A DNA stretch of 64,000 nt from Bacteroidota bacterium (GTDB lineage: Bacteria > Bacteroidota > Ignavibacteria > UBA10030 > UBA6906), in contig JAUQWO010000004.1 of assembly GCA_030835135.1 (NCBI GenBank), positions 1-64,000 of the forward strand. Reading direction: 5' to 3'. Position numbers and translations under genes: made by a program. The notes below the pieces were generated by a model. That model ran no database searches and was not told the DNA's origin. It saw only the letters and a list, made by a program, of their open reading frames with translations. This document shows, one piece after another, positions 25,197 to 34,163 of this stretch. How positions within the stretch are numbered: the stretch's first letter is position 1; every line of letters begins with the position of its first letter.

Positions 25197-27502
25197 GCAT
25201 GCCCCTCCTGCATGAGAGCGCCGTGGGCCATGTGACCGGCGAAGCGCAGTACATCGACGATCTGTCGCATCCGGAACGGCTGCTCGCGGGGCGCGTGGTG
25301 TACGGTCCGCATGCGCACGCACGGGTCGTGACATTCGATCTTACGGCCGCGCGTTCCATTCCGGGAGTCCGTGCCGTGCTGAGCGCCAGGGACATCCCCG
25401 GTGAGAATCAGGTCGGACCGGTGGTGCACGATGAAGTGTTGCTTGCCGACGATGAGGTCACCTTCATCGGCCAGGCGGTCTTCCTCATTGCGGCGGATTC
25501 GGACGAACTCTGCCGCGAGGCCGAACGTGCGATCGCCGTGGAGTACGAGCAACTGCCCGCTGTTCTGGACCTGCCCTCCGCCATGGCAGCCGGCGCACTG
25601 ATGGGACCCCCGCGGCGCATCCTCCGCGGCGATCCGGCGGGGGCGATCGGGAAGGCACTGCACCGCATCAGCGGCGAACTCGAGACCGGTGCGCAGGAGC
25701 ACTGGTACCTCGAGACACAGGCCGCGCTGTGCGTGCCCGCGGAAGACCGGCGCATGCTCGTGTACAGCTCTACCCAGCATCCGTCGGAGACCCAGACCCT
25801 GGTCGCGGAGGTGCTTGGCTGGCCACGCAACGCCGTGGAGGTGGAGGTCCGCCGACTCGGCGGCGGGTTCGGCGGCAAGGAGACACAGGCGAACCATACC
25901 GCGTGCTGGGCAGCCGTGCTCGCGCATGCAACGGGGCGGCCGGTGAAGATCCGGCTATTCCGCGATGACGATATGATCATGACCGGCAAACGCCACCGGT
26001 TCCTCTCGCGCTACGAGGCGGGGTTCGATGCGGAGGGCGTGCTCCAGGGTGTTGCCATCGAGCTGAACAGCGATGGCGGTGCCACAACGGACCTCTCGTT
26101 CGCGATCCTCGAACGGGCCATGCTGCACGCGGACAACAGCTACTTCGTCCCGGACTTCGGCGTCACGGGTTCGGTCTGGAAGACGAACCTCCCGTCGAAC
26201 ACGGCGTTCCGCGGGTTCGGCGGTCCGCAGGGCATCGCGGTGATGGAGACCATCATCGACAGGATCGCACGCACGCTCGGACGTGACGCGGCGGAGATCC
26301 GCAGGAAGAATTTCTATCGCGCCGCACCGGCCGACACGACGCACTACGGACAGGTTGTCGAGGACAACCGCCTCGCGCTGATCCACGACAGGCTGATGGC
26401 GTCATCGGGCTATACGCAACGGCGCGCCGCCGTGGCTGCGTTCAACGCAGGAAGCGCATTCGTCAGGCGCGGCATCGCCCTCACCCCGGTGAAGTTCGGC
26501 ATCTCGTTCACCACCACGTTCCTCAACCAGGCAGGTGCGCTGGTGCACATCTATACGGACGGCACGGTGCTCGTGAGCCATGGCGGCGTGGAGATGGGGC
26601 AGGGGTTGCACACCAAGATCCGGGGCATCGCCGCCGCGGAACTCGGGATCGATCCGGCGCGGGTGCGCGTGGGTGCGACGAACACGGCGAAGGTCCCGAA
26701 CACCTCCGCCACGGCGGCGTCCTCCGGCGCCGACCTCAACGGCATGGCGGTCAGGAATGCCATCGACACCATCAAGACACGGATGTCTGCGGCGCTCTCT
26801 GAAAAACTTTCACCGGGCGCAGGGGGCGAGCCATCCCGTGCCGCCGACCTGCGGTTCGCGGCCGGCCGCATCGTGGACAGCGTGCATCCGGAGCGCGCGA
26901 TCACATTCGACGAGGCCGTGCGGTGGCTCTATCTCCAGCGCATCGGTCTGAGCGCTGCCGGATTCTACAGCACGCCGGGTATCGGGTGGGACCGTGACGC
27001 GGGGCGCGGCACGCCCTTCCTGTACTATGCATTCGGGATGGCCGTCAGTGAGGTGAGCGTTGACCTGCTCACGGGTGCGCACACGGTCGAGCGCGTGGAC
27101 ATCCTGCACGATGTCGGGGATTCGCTCAATCCGGCCATCGACCGCGGACAGGTGGAGGGCGGGTTCGTGCAGGGACTGGGTTGGTGCACCACGGAGGAGA
27201 TCCTCTGGGATGCGCGCGGAACACTCATGACGCATTCGCCCGATACGTACAAGATCCCGACCGCCGGGGACGTTCCGGAGGACCTTCGTGTTGCACTGGT
27301 GGACGGGGTCCCGAATCCGCATGTCATCAGGAACAGCAAGGCGGTGGGTGAGCCGCCATTCATGCTCGCACTGTCCGTCTGGCTCGCGATCAAAGACGCC
27401 CTGTCGTCGATCGCCGGCCATACGGTCGAGCCTCAGTTCTCACTACCCGCCACGCGCGAGAGGATCGCGCTGGAGGCGGAACGTCTGCGCCGGCTGGCAT
27501 GA
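25193..27502 (+). CDS. xdhB: Xanthine dehydrogenase large (molybdenum) subunit
   Basis: 769 residues starting MSMPLLHESAVGHVTGEAQY in an ATGA overlap with xdhA, with GGAGGG upstream. The molybdopterin-binding blocks are GGGFGGKE, FRGFGGPQG, GGVEMGQGLHTK and KAVGEPPFMLA. The residues matching bovine Glu802 (GVEM), Arg880 (FRGF) and Glu1261 (GEPP) are all present, which favours true hypoxanthine/xanthine oxidation over aldehyde or CO oxidation. No XdhC-type cofactor-insertion gene lies in the window. Next to it are PduS- and PduT-like genes, an unusual partnership. Confidence 0.95.
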   Translation: MSMPLLHESAVGHVTGEAQYIDDLSHPERLLAGRVVYGPHAHARVVTFDLTAARSIPGVRAVLSARDIPGENQVGPVVHDEVLLADDEVTFIGQAVFLIAADSDELCREAERAIAVEYEQLPAVLDLPSAMAAGALMGPPRRILRGDPAGAIGKALHRISGELETGAQEHWYLETQAALCVPAEDRRMLVYSSTQHPSETQTLVAEVLGWPRNAVEVEVRRLGGGFGGKETQANHTACWAAVLAHATGRPVKIRLFRDDDMIMTGKRHRFLSRYEAGFDAEGVLQGVAIELNSDGGATTDLSFAILERAMLHADNSYFVPDFGVTGSVWKTNLPSNTAFRGFGGPQGIAVMETIIDRIARTLGRDAAEIRRKNFYRAAPADTTHYGQVVEDNRLALIHDRLMASSGYTQRRAAVAAFNAGSAFVRRGIALTPVKFGISFTTTFLNQAGALVHIYTDGTVLVSHGGVEMGQGLHTKIRGIAAAELGIDPARVRVGATNTAKVPNTSATAASSGADLNGMAVRNAIDTIKTRMSAALSEKLSPGAGGEPSRAADLRFAAGRIVDSVHPERAITFDEAVRWLYLQRIGLSAAGFYSTPGIGWDRDAGRGTPFLYYAFGMAVSEVSVDLLTGAHTVERVDILHDVGDSLNPAIDRGQVEGGFVQGLGWCTTEEILWDARGTLMTHSPDTYKIPTAGDVPEDLRVALVDGVPNPHVIRNSKAVGEPPFMLALSVWLAIKDALSSIAGHTVEPQFSLPATRERIALEAERLRRLA

Positions 27503-27544
27503 TGCCTGCGCGGTGAAGTCTCAGTCCATGAACCACAGGAGTCT

Positions 27545-28870
27545 ATGAAGACCGCAACACAGATACAGGACGCGATCCGGGCCGCGGGCGTCGTTGGTGC
27601 TGGTGGCGCCGGCTTCCCGTCGCACGTGAAGGCCGGGGCGAGCGTGGACACGATCATCGCCAATGGCGCCGAATGTGAGCCCCTGATCCACAAGGATTTC
27701 GAGATCATGACGCGGCATGCGGCGGAGGTCGTCCGCGGCGTGCGGCTGCTCATGCAGGCAACGGGCGCAGCGCGGGGGATCATAGGGATCAAAGAGAAGA
27801 ACGCGGCAGCGGTGAAGGCCGTGACGGCGGCGCTGGACGGCAAGGACATGACGGTGCATCTGCTCGGCGACTTCTATCCATCCGGCGACGAATACATCCT
27901 TGTCTACGAGGCCACCGGGCGTCTGATCCCGCCGCAGGGGATCCCGCTCGACGTGAAGGTGGTCGTGAACAATGTCGAGACCCTGGTGAATATCGCGCGC
28001 GCCGTGGAGGGAGAGCCGGTCACCGAGAAGTGGGTGAGCGTCGCCGGTGCCGTGAATCATCCGGTGTCGTTCACGGCGCCGCTGGGCACGCCGTTCAGCG
28101 AGCTGCTGAAGGCCGCCGGCGGCGCGACGGCCGCGGATTTCGGCTTCTTCGTGGGCGGCATCATGATGGGTGCCCTGGAGTTCGATCTGACGCAGGTCGT
28201 GACCAAGACCACGGGCGGGTTGATCGTGCTGCCCCGCGAGCATCAGCTCATCACGCGCAAGAGCCGTCCCGCGAAAGCGATGCACCGCATCGGGAAGTCG
28301 GCGTGCGACCAATGCACCTTCTGCACCGAACTCTGCCCCCGCTATCTCCTGGGCTACGATGTGCAACCGCACAAGGTGATGCGGAGTCTCGGGTTCACAA
28401 CGACCGGCGAAGCGTACTGGAACCAGTTCGCGTCGCTCTGCTGTGCCTGCGGACTCTGTACGCTGTACGCCTGTCCCGAAGGGCTGTTCCCGAAAGAAGC
28501 CTGCGACAAGGGGAAGGCCGACATGAAAGCGGCGGGGCAGAAGTGGGACGGCCGCAAGGAAGTGAAACCGCACGCCATGTATGAAGGCCGGCGGACGCCG
28601 TTGAAGCAACTCATGAAGAAGCTCGGGGTCCTGTCGTATGACCACCCATCGGCGTATACGGACACGAAGGTCACCCCGCGCACGGTGACCATCCCGCTTG
28701 CGCAGCACATCGGTGCCCCCGCGGTACCCGTTGTGTCGCCCGGCCAGCGAGTGGAACGCGGTGCGTGCATCGCGGACATTCCCGCAGGGAAGCTCGGTTC
28801 GCGCATTCACGCCAGCATCACCGGCATCGTCCGGAGCATTGATACCACCATCGTCATTGAGCAAGGATGA
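27545..28870 (+). CDS. PduS/RnfC-like flavo- and iron-sulfur electron-transfer protein
   Basis: 441 residues, close to PduS length. The N-terminal part (1-145) is the complex I 51-kDa-type FMN/NADH domain (GVVGAGGAGFPSHVK, IANGAECEPLIHKDFEIM). An SLBB-like domain follows. Two [4Fe-4S] motifs are at C254-x2-C257-x2-C260-x3-C264 and the Cys set 299/300, 302, 305 and 310. The C-terminal 60 residues form an RnfC-type barrel-sandwich (VSPGQRVERGACIADIP). In propanediol-utilising organelles PduS reduces cobalamin. Here no cobalamin enzyme is nearby, so it may pass electrons between xanthine dehydrogenase, NAD(H) and the adjacent shell protein. It follows xdhB by 42 bases with an AGGAG site. Confidence 0.9.
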   Translation: MKTATQIQDAIRAAGVVGAGGAGFPSHVKAGASVDTIIANGAECEPLIHKDFEIMTRHAAEVVRGVRLLMQATGAARGIIGIKEKNAAAVKAVTAALDGKDMTVHLLGDFYPSGDEYILVYEATGRLIPPQGIPLDVKVVVNNVETLVNIARAVEGEPVTEKWVSVAGAVNHPVSFTAPLGTPFSELLKAAGGATAADFGFFVGGIMMGALEFDLTQVVTKTTGGLIVLPREHQLITRKSRPAKAMHRIGKSACDQCTFCTELCPRYLLGYDVQPHKVMRSLGFTTTGEAYWNQFASLCCACGLCTLYACPEGLFPKEACDKGKADMKAAGQKWDGRKEVKPHAMYEGRRTPLKQLMKKLGVLSYDHPSAYTDTKVTPRTVTIPLAQHIGAPAVPVVSPGQRVERGACIADIPAGKLGSRIHASITGIVRSIDTTIVIEQG

Positions 28871-28873
28871 TCT

Positions 28874-29425
28874 ATGCAGAAGAATTCGATCGGACTCATT
28901 GAACTCTCCAGCATCGCTGCGGGCTTTCTCGTCGCGGACGCGATGTTGAAGGCCGCGGAGGTGGAGATCGTGCTCTCCCGCAGCATCTGTTCCGGGAAAT
29001 ACATGGTACTCGTCGGCGGTGATGTCGCCGCCGTCACCGCCAGCGTCGAAGCCGGCACCACGGCGGGCGAAGGGTCGGTGATCGATACCTTCGTGATCCC
29101 GAACGTCCACCCGTCGCTGTTCCCCGCCCTGGGCGGCTCCGCCACGGTCACGACGCTTGAATCGCTCGGGATCATCGAATCGTTCTCTGTGGCAACGATG
29201 ATCGAGGCCGCCGACGCCGCCGCCAAGGCAGCGAACGTGCAGATCATCGAGCTCCGCCTGGCTATGGCGCTCGGAGGGAAAGCATTCGTGACGCTCACCG
29301 GCGACGTTGCCGCGGCACAGGCAGCCGTCGATGCCGGCGCGGCCGTTGTTGCCGCGAAGGGCATGCTCGTGAATAAGGTCGTTATCCCCGCACCGCGCCG
29401 TGAACTCCTGACGGAGATCGTGTGA
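28874..29425 (+). CDS. PduT-like tandem BMC-domain shell protein
   Basis: 183 residues made of two BMC domains (about 4-85 and 95-180). The first begins SIGLIELSSIAAGFLVADAMLKAA and the second TTLESLGIIESFSVATMIEAADAAAKAA. Such proteins form trimers that look like hexagonal tiles in microcompartment shells. Cys39 in SRSICSGKYMVLVGGD matches the pore cysteine (Cys38) that holds a [4Fe-4S] cluster in PduT, so electron transfer through the trimer pore is plausible. No other shell gene (hexamer or pentamer) is present in the window. It starts three bases after the PduS-like gene and overlaps the next gene by GTGA. Confidence 0.92.
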   Translation: MQKNSIGLIELSSIAAGFLVADAMLKAAEVEIVLSRSICSGKYMVLVGGDVAAVTASVEAGTTAGEGSVIDTFVIPNVHPSLFPALGGSATVTTLESLGIIESFSVATMIEAADAAAKAANVQIIELRLAMALGGKAFVTLTGDVAAAQAAVDAGAAVVAAKGMLVNKVVIPAPRRELLTEIV

Positions 29426-30975
29426 CCCCAACCTTTCGCTTCCGCGCCGGCTCCGCCGGCATCCTGGTCCTTGCAGTCCTTCAGTTCTCGTGCGGTTCCG
29501 ACAGTCAGCTCATGCGTGCCTCACGGTCCGCCTCCGCTGCCGGCGCGGCCGCACATGTTGCCTACCTGGCATCGGATGCCCTGCTCGGGCGCAACACCCC
29601 GTCGCCCGGACTCGACAGCGCCGCCGCATACATCGCACGTCAGTTCCGGCAGGCCGGACTGCAGCCGGTGAACGGCTCCTGGATGCAGGAGGTGCGGATG
29701 CAGGTGATCGCGCTCGGCGACTCGAACGCGCTTGCACTCACGGTGAACGGGACCACCGCAGACTTCACGCTCAAGGACGACTTCGTGCCGTTCGATATGA
29801 CGGCCAACCGCCGCGTCGCGGGCGATCTGGTCTTCGCAGGATACGGCATCACGGCGGCTGACAAGAAGTACGACGACTACGAGGGCATCGATGTCCGCGG
29901 GAAGATCGTCCTCATCTTCCGTCATGAGCCGCGCGAGAATGATACCACCTCGCAGTTCAAGGGGCGGAAGGATGCGGACCGGTGGTCGCTGGCGGCAAAA
30001 GTGAAACGGGCGAAGGAACTCGGGGCCATCGGCCTGATCGTCATGAACGAGCCCCTGTCCCACATGTCGCTCGCGCCGCGCGGATTCCCGTGGCCGTCTC
30101 TGTCCCGCATCATCCCCAAAGATGCCCTGCCGATGACCCTCATGACGGACGACGCCGAGAAGATCCCGGTGATCCACGCCGGCGAACGGGTCATCACCTC
30201 GCTGTTCGGGAGCGTCGACTCGCTGAAGAAGATCCAGCAGCGCATCGATGCGGATCTGCATCCGGCATCGTTCGCATTCCGGGGCGTGACCGTTGTGCTG
30301 CGCACCTCCACGGTGGTCACGATCCACCGTGCGCAGAATGTCGTCGGCATGCTGCCGGGAACGGACAGTACGCTGCAGGATGCGCCCGTCATCGTTGGCG
30401 CTCACTATGACCATGTCGGATATAAGAAGAACGCCGCGGCGGGAGCGGATTCGATCTTCAACGGCGCCGATGACAATGCCTCGGGCACGTCGGCGCTGAT
30501 CGAGGCGGCGAAAGCGGCAGGGGCCATGGGCACGCGGCCGCTCCGGCCGATCCTGTTCATCGCGTTCGCCGGCGAGGAAAAGGGCCTGTTCGGGTCGGAG
30601 TGGTATGCCCGGCACCCGCTGTTCCCCCTTCCCCGCACACGCGCGATGCTGAACCTGGATATGGTGGGTATGAATGCCCCGGATTCGCTGCTGCTGATCG
30701 CGGAAGAACGCCACCGCTCGCTGGAGGAGACTGCCCGTGCACAGAATGGCGGCTCGGGCTTCACGCTCGTGACCTCAACGCTGGATGCAGGTGGGAGCGA
30801 TCATATGAGCTTCACGAAGCGCAATGTGCCGGCCCTCTTCTTCCATTCCGGACTGCATCCGTACTACCACAAGGTCGTTGATGAAGCATCTTTGCTGAAC
30901 CCGGACAAGATCGCCAGGGTCGCCGGACTCGTCTTCCGGACGGCGTGGACGCTGGCGGGAACCACCGATCGCTGA
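29422..30975 (+). CDS. M28-family peptidase lipoprotein with PA-like insert
   Basis: 517 residues. The GTG at 29422 forms a GTGA overlap with the shell-protein stop. The hydrophobic start AGILVLAVLQFSCG ends in a lipobox Cys, so it is probably a lipoprotein. A protease-associated-like insert lies at about 125-290. The zinc site is VGAHYDHVGY, NGADDNASGTSAL, FAGEEKGLFGSEWY, MLNLDMVGMN and GGSDHMSF, with HPYYH near the end. It would release N-terminal residues from peptides at the membrane. It is unrelated to purine breakdown, so its place behind xdh/pdu genes is notable. Confidence 0.92.
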   Translation: MTPTFRFRAGSAGILVLAVLQFSCGSDSQLMRASRSASAAGAAAHVAYLASDALLGRNTPSPGLDSAAAYIARQFRQAGLQPVNGSWMQEVRMQVIALGDSNALALTVNGTTADFTLKDDFVPFDMTANRRVAGDLVFAGYGITAADKKYDDYEGIDVRGKIVLIFRHEPRENDTTSQFKGRKDADRWSLAAKVKRAKELGAIGLIVMNEPLSHMSLAPRGFPWPSLSRIIPKDALPMTLMTDDAEKIPVIHAGERVITSLFGSVDSLKKIQQRIDADLHPASFAFRGVTVVLRTSTVVTIHRAQNVVGMLPGTDSTLQDAPVIVGAHYDHVGYKKNAAAGADSIFNGADDNASGTSALIEAAKAAGAMGTRPLRPILFIAFAGEEKGLFGSEWYARHPLFPLPRTRAMLNLDMVGMNAPDSLLLIAEERHRSLEETARAQNGGSGFTLVTSTLDAGGSDHMSFTKRNVPALFFHSGLHPYYHKVVDEASLLNPDKIARVAGLVFRTAWTLAGTTDR

Positions 30976-31001
30976 CTTCTCACTTCCACTCAAGGAGAAC
31001 C

Positions 31002-31862
31002 ATGAATCACCGCACCATGCTGTTCCTCGTCTGCGCACTCTGCTGCGCGGCTCTCACATCCCAGACCATGGCCGGCGGTCCGTACACGCTCCGGCTGGGA
31101 TTGCAGCAGGGGAAGACCTATCTGTACGCGGATGTCGTCCATGCAGACGTCACCCAGGAAATGATGGGACAGGAGATGAAATCCGCGACCGTCTCCACAA
31201 GTCTCAGCCGGTTCGTGGTCGAGAAGGCGGGGGCGGATGGGATCTCTGCCATCACGTCTCTGGACTCGATGACGGTCTCCGTGAAGAACGCGCGGATGGA
31301 CACGACGATGGTGATGCCGGACCTGCTCGGCAAGCGGTCGCGCCTCGTCCTTTCGCCGCTCGGCAGGGTCCTGAGCAAGGCCGTGATCGATACGATCGGG
31401 AAGGCGGGCTCGCCGATGCGTGGCGCCTCCGCGCGCGATGCGATGCGCGTGCACATCTTCCCGGAAGCACCCGTGGCCGTGGGTGGCACGTGGAGCGGCG
31501 TGATCGCCGATACGAATGAAGCGATGGGCGGAAAGATGGTGACCGCCTCCACGCTGACCTACACGCTGGCGGGCGAGGAGCAGAAGGGTGGCCGCGCGTG
31601 CGTGAAGATCGCCTATACGGGAACGATCGTGGTGGAGGGGAAGGGGAGCATGATGGGCGCGGAGATCTTCACGGAAGGGAAGGGGACGGTGAGCGGCGTG
31701 CTGTATTTCGATCCGGCAGCCGGCGTGACGGTCGCGGATGAATCGAAGATGGAGACGGACATGACGGCCGCCATCACGGGGGCCCAGAACATGACCATGC
31801 CGATATCGACGGTCGGTTCGAGCGCGCGGACCCTCCGTGCCGTCGTGGACACGGCGCCGTGA
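31002..31862 (+). CDS. Exported protein of unknown function (DUF6263-like)
   Basis: 286 residues. AAGGAGAA precedes the ATG at 31002. The signal peptide runs to about residue 24 (LVCALCCAALTSQTMA). The mature protein is a beta-rich single domain: YTLRLGLQQGKTYLYADVV, VSTSLSRFVVEKAGADGISAI, LSPLGRVLSKAVID, HIFPEAPVAVGGTWSG and GTVSGVLYFDPAAGVTV. The pattern of an initial L-x-x-G-x-x-Y strand and a late FD-x-x-x-G strand resembles DUF6263-type periplasmic proteins. No catalytic residue is visible. It lies between two peptidase genes and its stop overlaps the start of the next gene. Confidence 0.75.
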   Translation: MNHRTMLFLVCALCCAALTSQTMAGGPYTLRLGLQQGKTYLYADVVHADVTQEMMGQEMKSATVSTSLSRFVVEKAGADGISAITSLDSMTVSVKNARMDTTMVMPDLLGKRSRLVLSPLGRVLSKAVIDTIGKAGSPMRGASARDAMRVHIFPEAPVAVGGTWSGVIADTNEAMGGKMVTASTLTYTLAGEEQKGGRACVKIAYTGTIVVEGKGSMMGAEIFTEGKGTVSGVLYFDPAAGVTVADESKMETDMTAAITGAQNMTMPISTVGSSARTLRAVVDTAP

Positions 31863-33166
31863 CCATGCGTACGATCCTGTCCATGATCGTTGCGTGTGCC
31901 GCGATGCTTGCGGCACACCCTGCCATGGCCGCCCCCGGAGCCACAGAACTTGCGGCACGCCGCGCGCGCGTCCTGGCCGCGCTGGATACGACGGCGGCGA
32001 TGGTGCTGCGGGCTCCCGAGGAACGGAACCGCTCGGGAGATACGGGGTACAAATACCGCACCGACAGCAATCTGTTGTACCTGACCGGTGAGGACCGGCC
32101 GGGGCTCACGCTGGTCCTGGCACCCCGCGGGGTGCGTATCGGCGATACGACGGTGCATGTGGTGCTCTTCGCGAAGACGGGAATGCATGATGGGGCGCCG
32201 CCGCTGCCGGCGCTGACCGAGGGCGTGATCCGTCCGCCGGAAGACCTCAAGGCCGTGCTCGAGGAGTTGCTCCCCTCCATCCGCACGCTGTACGCCATTC
32301 CGGTCACCCCCGCGTTCATCGCCGACTGGCTGAACGCGCGGCCGCTCTTCCTCGAGCGGGACGTGAAGAAAGAACTCGAAAAGAAGTACCCGCTGCTGAA
32401 GGTCAGAAATCCGTCGCTGGTCGTCGGGCCACTACGTGCGATCAAGAGCCCCGCGGAGATCGCACAGATCCGGCGGTCGATCGTGGCAACGGGTGAGGGG
32501 CTTGCGTCAGCATTCCGCATCTGCCGGCAGGGTATGAAGGAATACGAACTGCAGGCGGCGATCGAATATCCGATGTATCGTGCAGGCGCCACGGCTCCCG
32601 CGTTCTCCTCGATCGTGGGCTCGGGTCCGAACGCGTTGATCCTGCACTACGAGCGCAATCGGCGGATGATGCAGGCCGGTGATGTGGTGGTGATGGATGT
32701 CGGTGCCGAGATCGAAGGGTATGCCGCGGACATCACGCGCACGATCCCGGTGTCCGGTACGTTCTCGGCAGAGCAGCGGATGGTGTATGACGTTGTCCTC
32801 CGCGCGCAGGAGGCGATCGTCGGCGCGATCAGACCCGGCGCGTTGTGGTCCGACCTCGACCGTGCGGCACGGGGGGTGATCGATGGGGCGGGATACGGGA
32901 AGTTCTGGCGGCATTCGGTATCGCACCATCTGGGCATCGACGTACATGACGCGGGGCCGATGGACACGCTGCGCGTGGGGATGGTGATCACGATGGAGCC
33001 GGGGGTGTACATTCCGGTGGGCGACACGACGGTAGCTCCGGGCTTCCGGGGTATCGGCATTCGCATCGAGGATGACGCCCTGGTGACGGAGCGGGGGTGT
33101 GAGGTGTTGACCCGGGCGGTGCCGAAGAGTGTGCGGGAGATCGAGCGGGCGATGAAGAAGAAGTAG
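31859..33166 (+). CDS. Exported M24 Xaa-Pro aminopeptidase (aminopeptidase P)
   Basis: 435 residues from a GTG that overlaps the previous stop (GTGA); the ATG at 31865 is an alternative. A signal peptide ends near ...AAHPAMA. The N-terminal creatinase-like domain (about 30-185) has KYRTDSNLLYLTGEDRPG. The pita-bread catalytic domain shows the dinuclear metal ligands in VVMDVGAEIEGYAADITRT (two Asp), HHLGIDVHD (His), MEPGVY (Glu) and GIRIEDDALV (Glu). It splits the bond before proline in peptides, complementing the M28 peptidase two genes upstream. It is the last gene before a strong terminator. Confidence 0.93.
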   Translation: MTMRTILSMIVACAAMLAAHPAMAAPGATELAARRARVLAALDTTAAMVLRAPEERNRSGDTGYKYRTDSNLLYLTGEDRPGLTLVLAPRGVRIGDTTVHVVLFAKTGMHDGAPPLPALTEGVIRPPEDLKAVLEELLPSIRTLYAIPVTPAFIADWLNARPLFLERDVKKELEKKYPLLKVRNPSLVVGPLRAIKSPAEIAQIRRSIVATGEGLASAFRICRQGMKEYELQAAIEYPMYRAGATAPAFSSIVGSGPNALILHYERNRRMMQAGDVVVMDVGAEIEGYAADITRTIPVSGTFSAEQRMVYDVVLRAQEAIVGAIRPGALWSDLDRAARGVIDGAGYGKFWRHSVSHHLGIDVHDAGPMDTLRVGMVITMEPGVYIPVGDTTVAPGFRGIGIRIEDDALVTERGCEVLTRAVPKSVREIERAMKKK

Positions 33167-33197
33167 GGTGGGGTTCGCTGTTCCAGGTGTTCTGTTT

Positions 33198-33229
33198 GGG
33201 TGGCCGTTATTGCGGCCACCCTTCTTTTT
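33198..33229 (+). terminator. Rho-independent terminator ending the xdhA-pepP operon
   Basis: GGGTGGCCG (33198-33206) and CGGCCACCC (33213-33221) form a nine-pair stem with a six-base loop, followed by TTCTTTTT. Confidence 0.85.
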
Positions 33230-33232
33230 CCC

Positions 33233-33261
33233 TTGACACTGTGATATAGAAATGATATCAT
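33233..33261 (+). promoter_or_regulatory. Sigma-70-like promoter of the SPFH-RHH operon
   Basis: TTGACA (33233-33238), 17 bases, TATCAT (33256-33261). The predicted start near 33268 leaves a 20-base leader with AGGAAAGG before the ATG at 33288. Confidence 0.65.
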
Positions 33262-33272
33262 TGTACTATCAC
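33241..33272. promoter_or_regulatory. 32-bp palindromic operator candidate over the -10 box
   Basis: The outer arms GTGATA (33241-33246) and TATCAC (33267-33272) and the perfect inner palindrome AATGATATCATT (33251-33262) share one centre. Of 16 base pairs in the half-sites 12 match. The site covers the spacer, the -10 box and the predicted start, so a bound protein would block the promoter. Confidence 0.6.
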
Positions 33273-33287
33273 AGTCAGGAAAGGACG

Positions 33288-34163
33288 ATGATGAACTCCA
33301 TTCAGGAATTTCAGGCAAAGAAGATCAACGGATTTGCCGTATTGCTGTTCGCTCTCATCTACTGGACCGCGGTCGTCATCGTCTTCGTGATGATGATCCG
33401 GCACGAGGATATCGGGTTGCTTATCCTGGAGATCCCGCTGATCATTGTGGCCCTGATCATCCCGGGCGGCTTCTATGTCGTGCAACCGAATGAAGCGCGG
33501 GTCCTGGTGTTCTTCGGCAAGTATGTGGGTTCGGTCCGCGATTCGGGGTTCTGGTTCTCGAACCCGTTCGCCACCAAGCGGCATGTTTCGCTCCGCATTC
33601 GCAATTTCAACAGCGAGCGGCTGAAGGTGAACGACCTCCAGGGCAACCCGATCGAGATCGCCGCGGTGATCGTGTGGCGGGTGGTGGACAGCGCCAAGGC
33701 GCTGTTCGATGTCGAGAACTACGAAGGGTTCGTCGCGATCCAGAGCGAGACCGCCATCCGCGCGCTGGCGTCGCACTATCCATACGATGCGCACGTCGAG
33801 GGACATGCGTCGCTGCGAGGCAGTCCGGGCGAGGTGTCGGACAATCTGCGGCAGCAGGTGGAGGCGCGGCTCGGGGTCGCCGGCGTGGAGATCTCTGAAG
33901 CCAGGATCAGCCACCTCGCGTATGCCCAGGAGATCGCCCAGGCCATGTTGCGTCGTCAGCAGGCCGAGGCCATCGTTGCCGCGCGTCAGAAGATCGTGGA
34001 AGGTGCTGTCGGGATGGTGGAGAGTGCACTGAAGATGTTGCGTGATCAGAACGTGATCGAACTGGATCACGAGCGGAAGGCGGCCATGATCAATAACCTG
34101 CTGGTGGCGCTCGTCTCGGAACGCGAGTCCCAGCCGGTCATCAATGCAGGGTCGCTGTACTGA
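33288..34163 (+). CDS. SPFH (prohibitin/flotillin-like) membrane protein
   Basis: 291 residues from the ATG with AGGAAAGG. Two hydrophobic segments (about 15-40 and 45-66) precede an SPFH/Band 7 domain (about 66-245) that starts [22 protein letters not shown] and includes the family block [15 protein letters not shown]. The C-terminal helix ([20 protein letters not shown]) is typical of oligomer formation. Such proteins build rings that organise membranes or proteases. The next gene, an RHH protein, overlaps its stop by one base, a pairing that recurs in other bacteria. Confidence 0.9.
   Translation: MMNSIQEFQAKKINGFAVLLFALIYWTAVVIVFVMMIRHEDIGLLILEIPLIIVALIIPGGFYVVQPNEARVLVFFGKYVGSVRDSGFWFSNPFATKRHVSLRIRNFNSERLKVNDLQGNPIEIAAVIVWRVVDSAKALFDVENYEGFVAIQSETAIRALASHYPYDAHVEGHASLRGSPGEVSDNLRQQVEARLGVAGVEISEARISHLAYAQEIAQAMLRRQQAEAIVAARQKIVEGAVGMVESALKMLRDQNVIELDHERKAAMINNLLVALVSERESQPVINAGSLY

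Noticed and set aside
27521-29431. 636-codon minus-strand frame
   Set aside because: Antisense of the PduS- and PduT-like genes; no motif.
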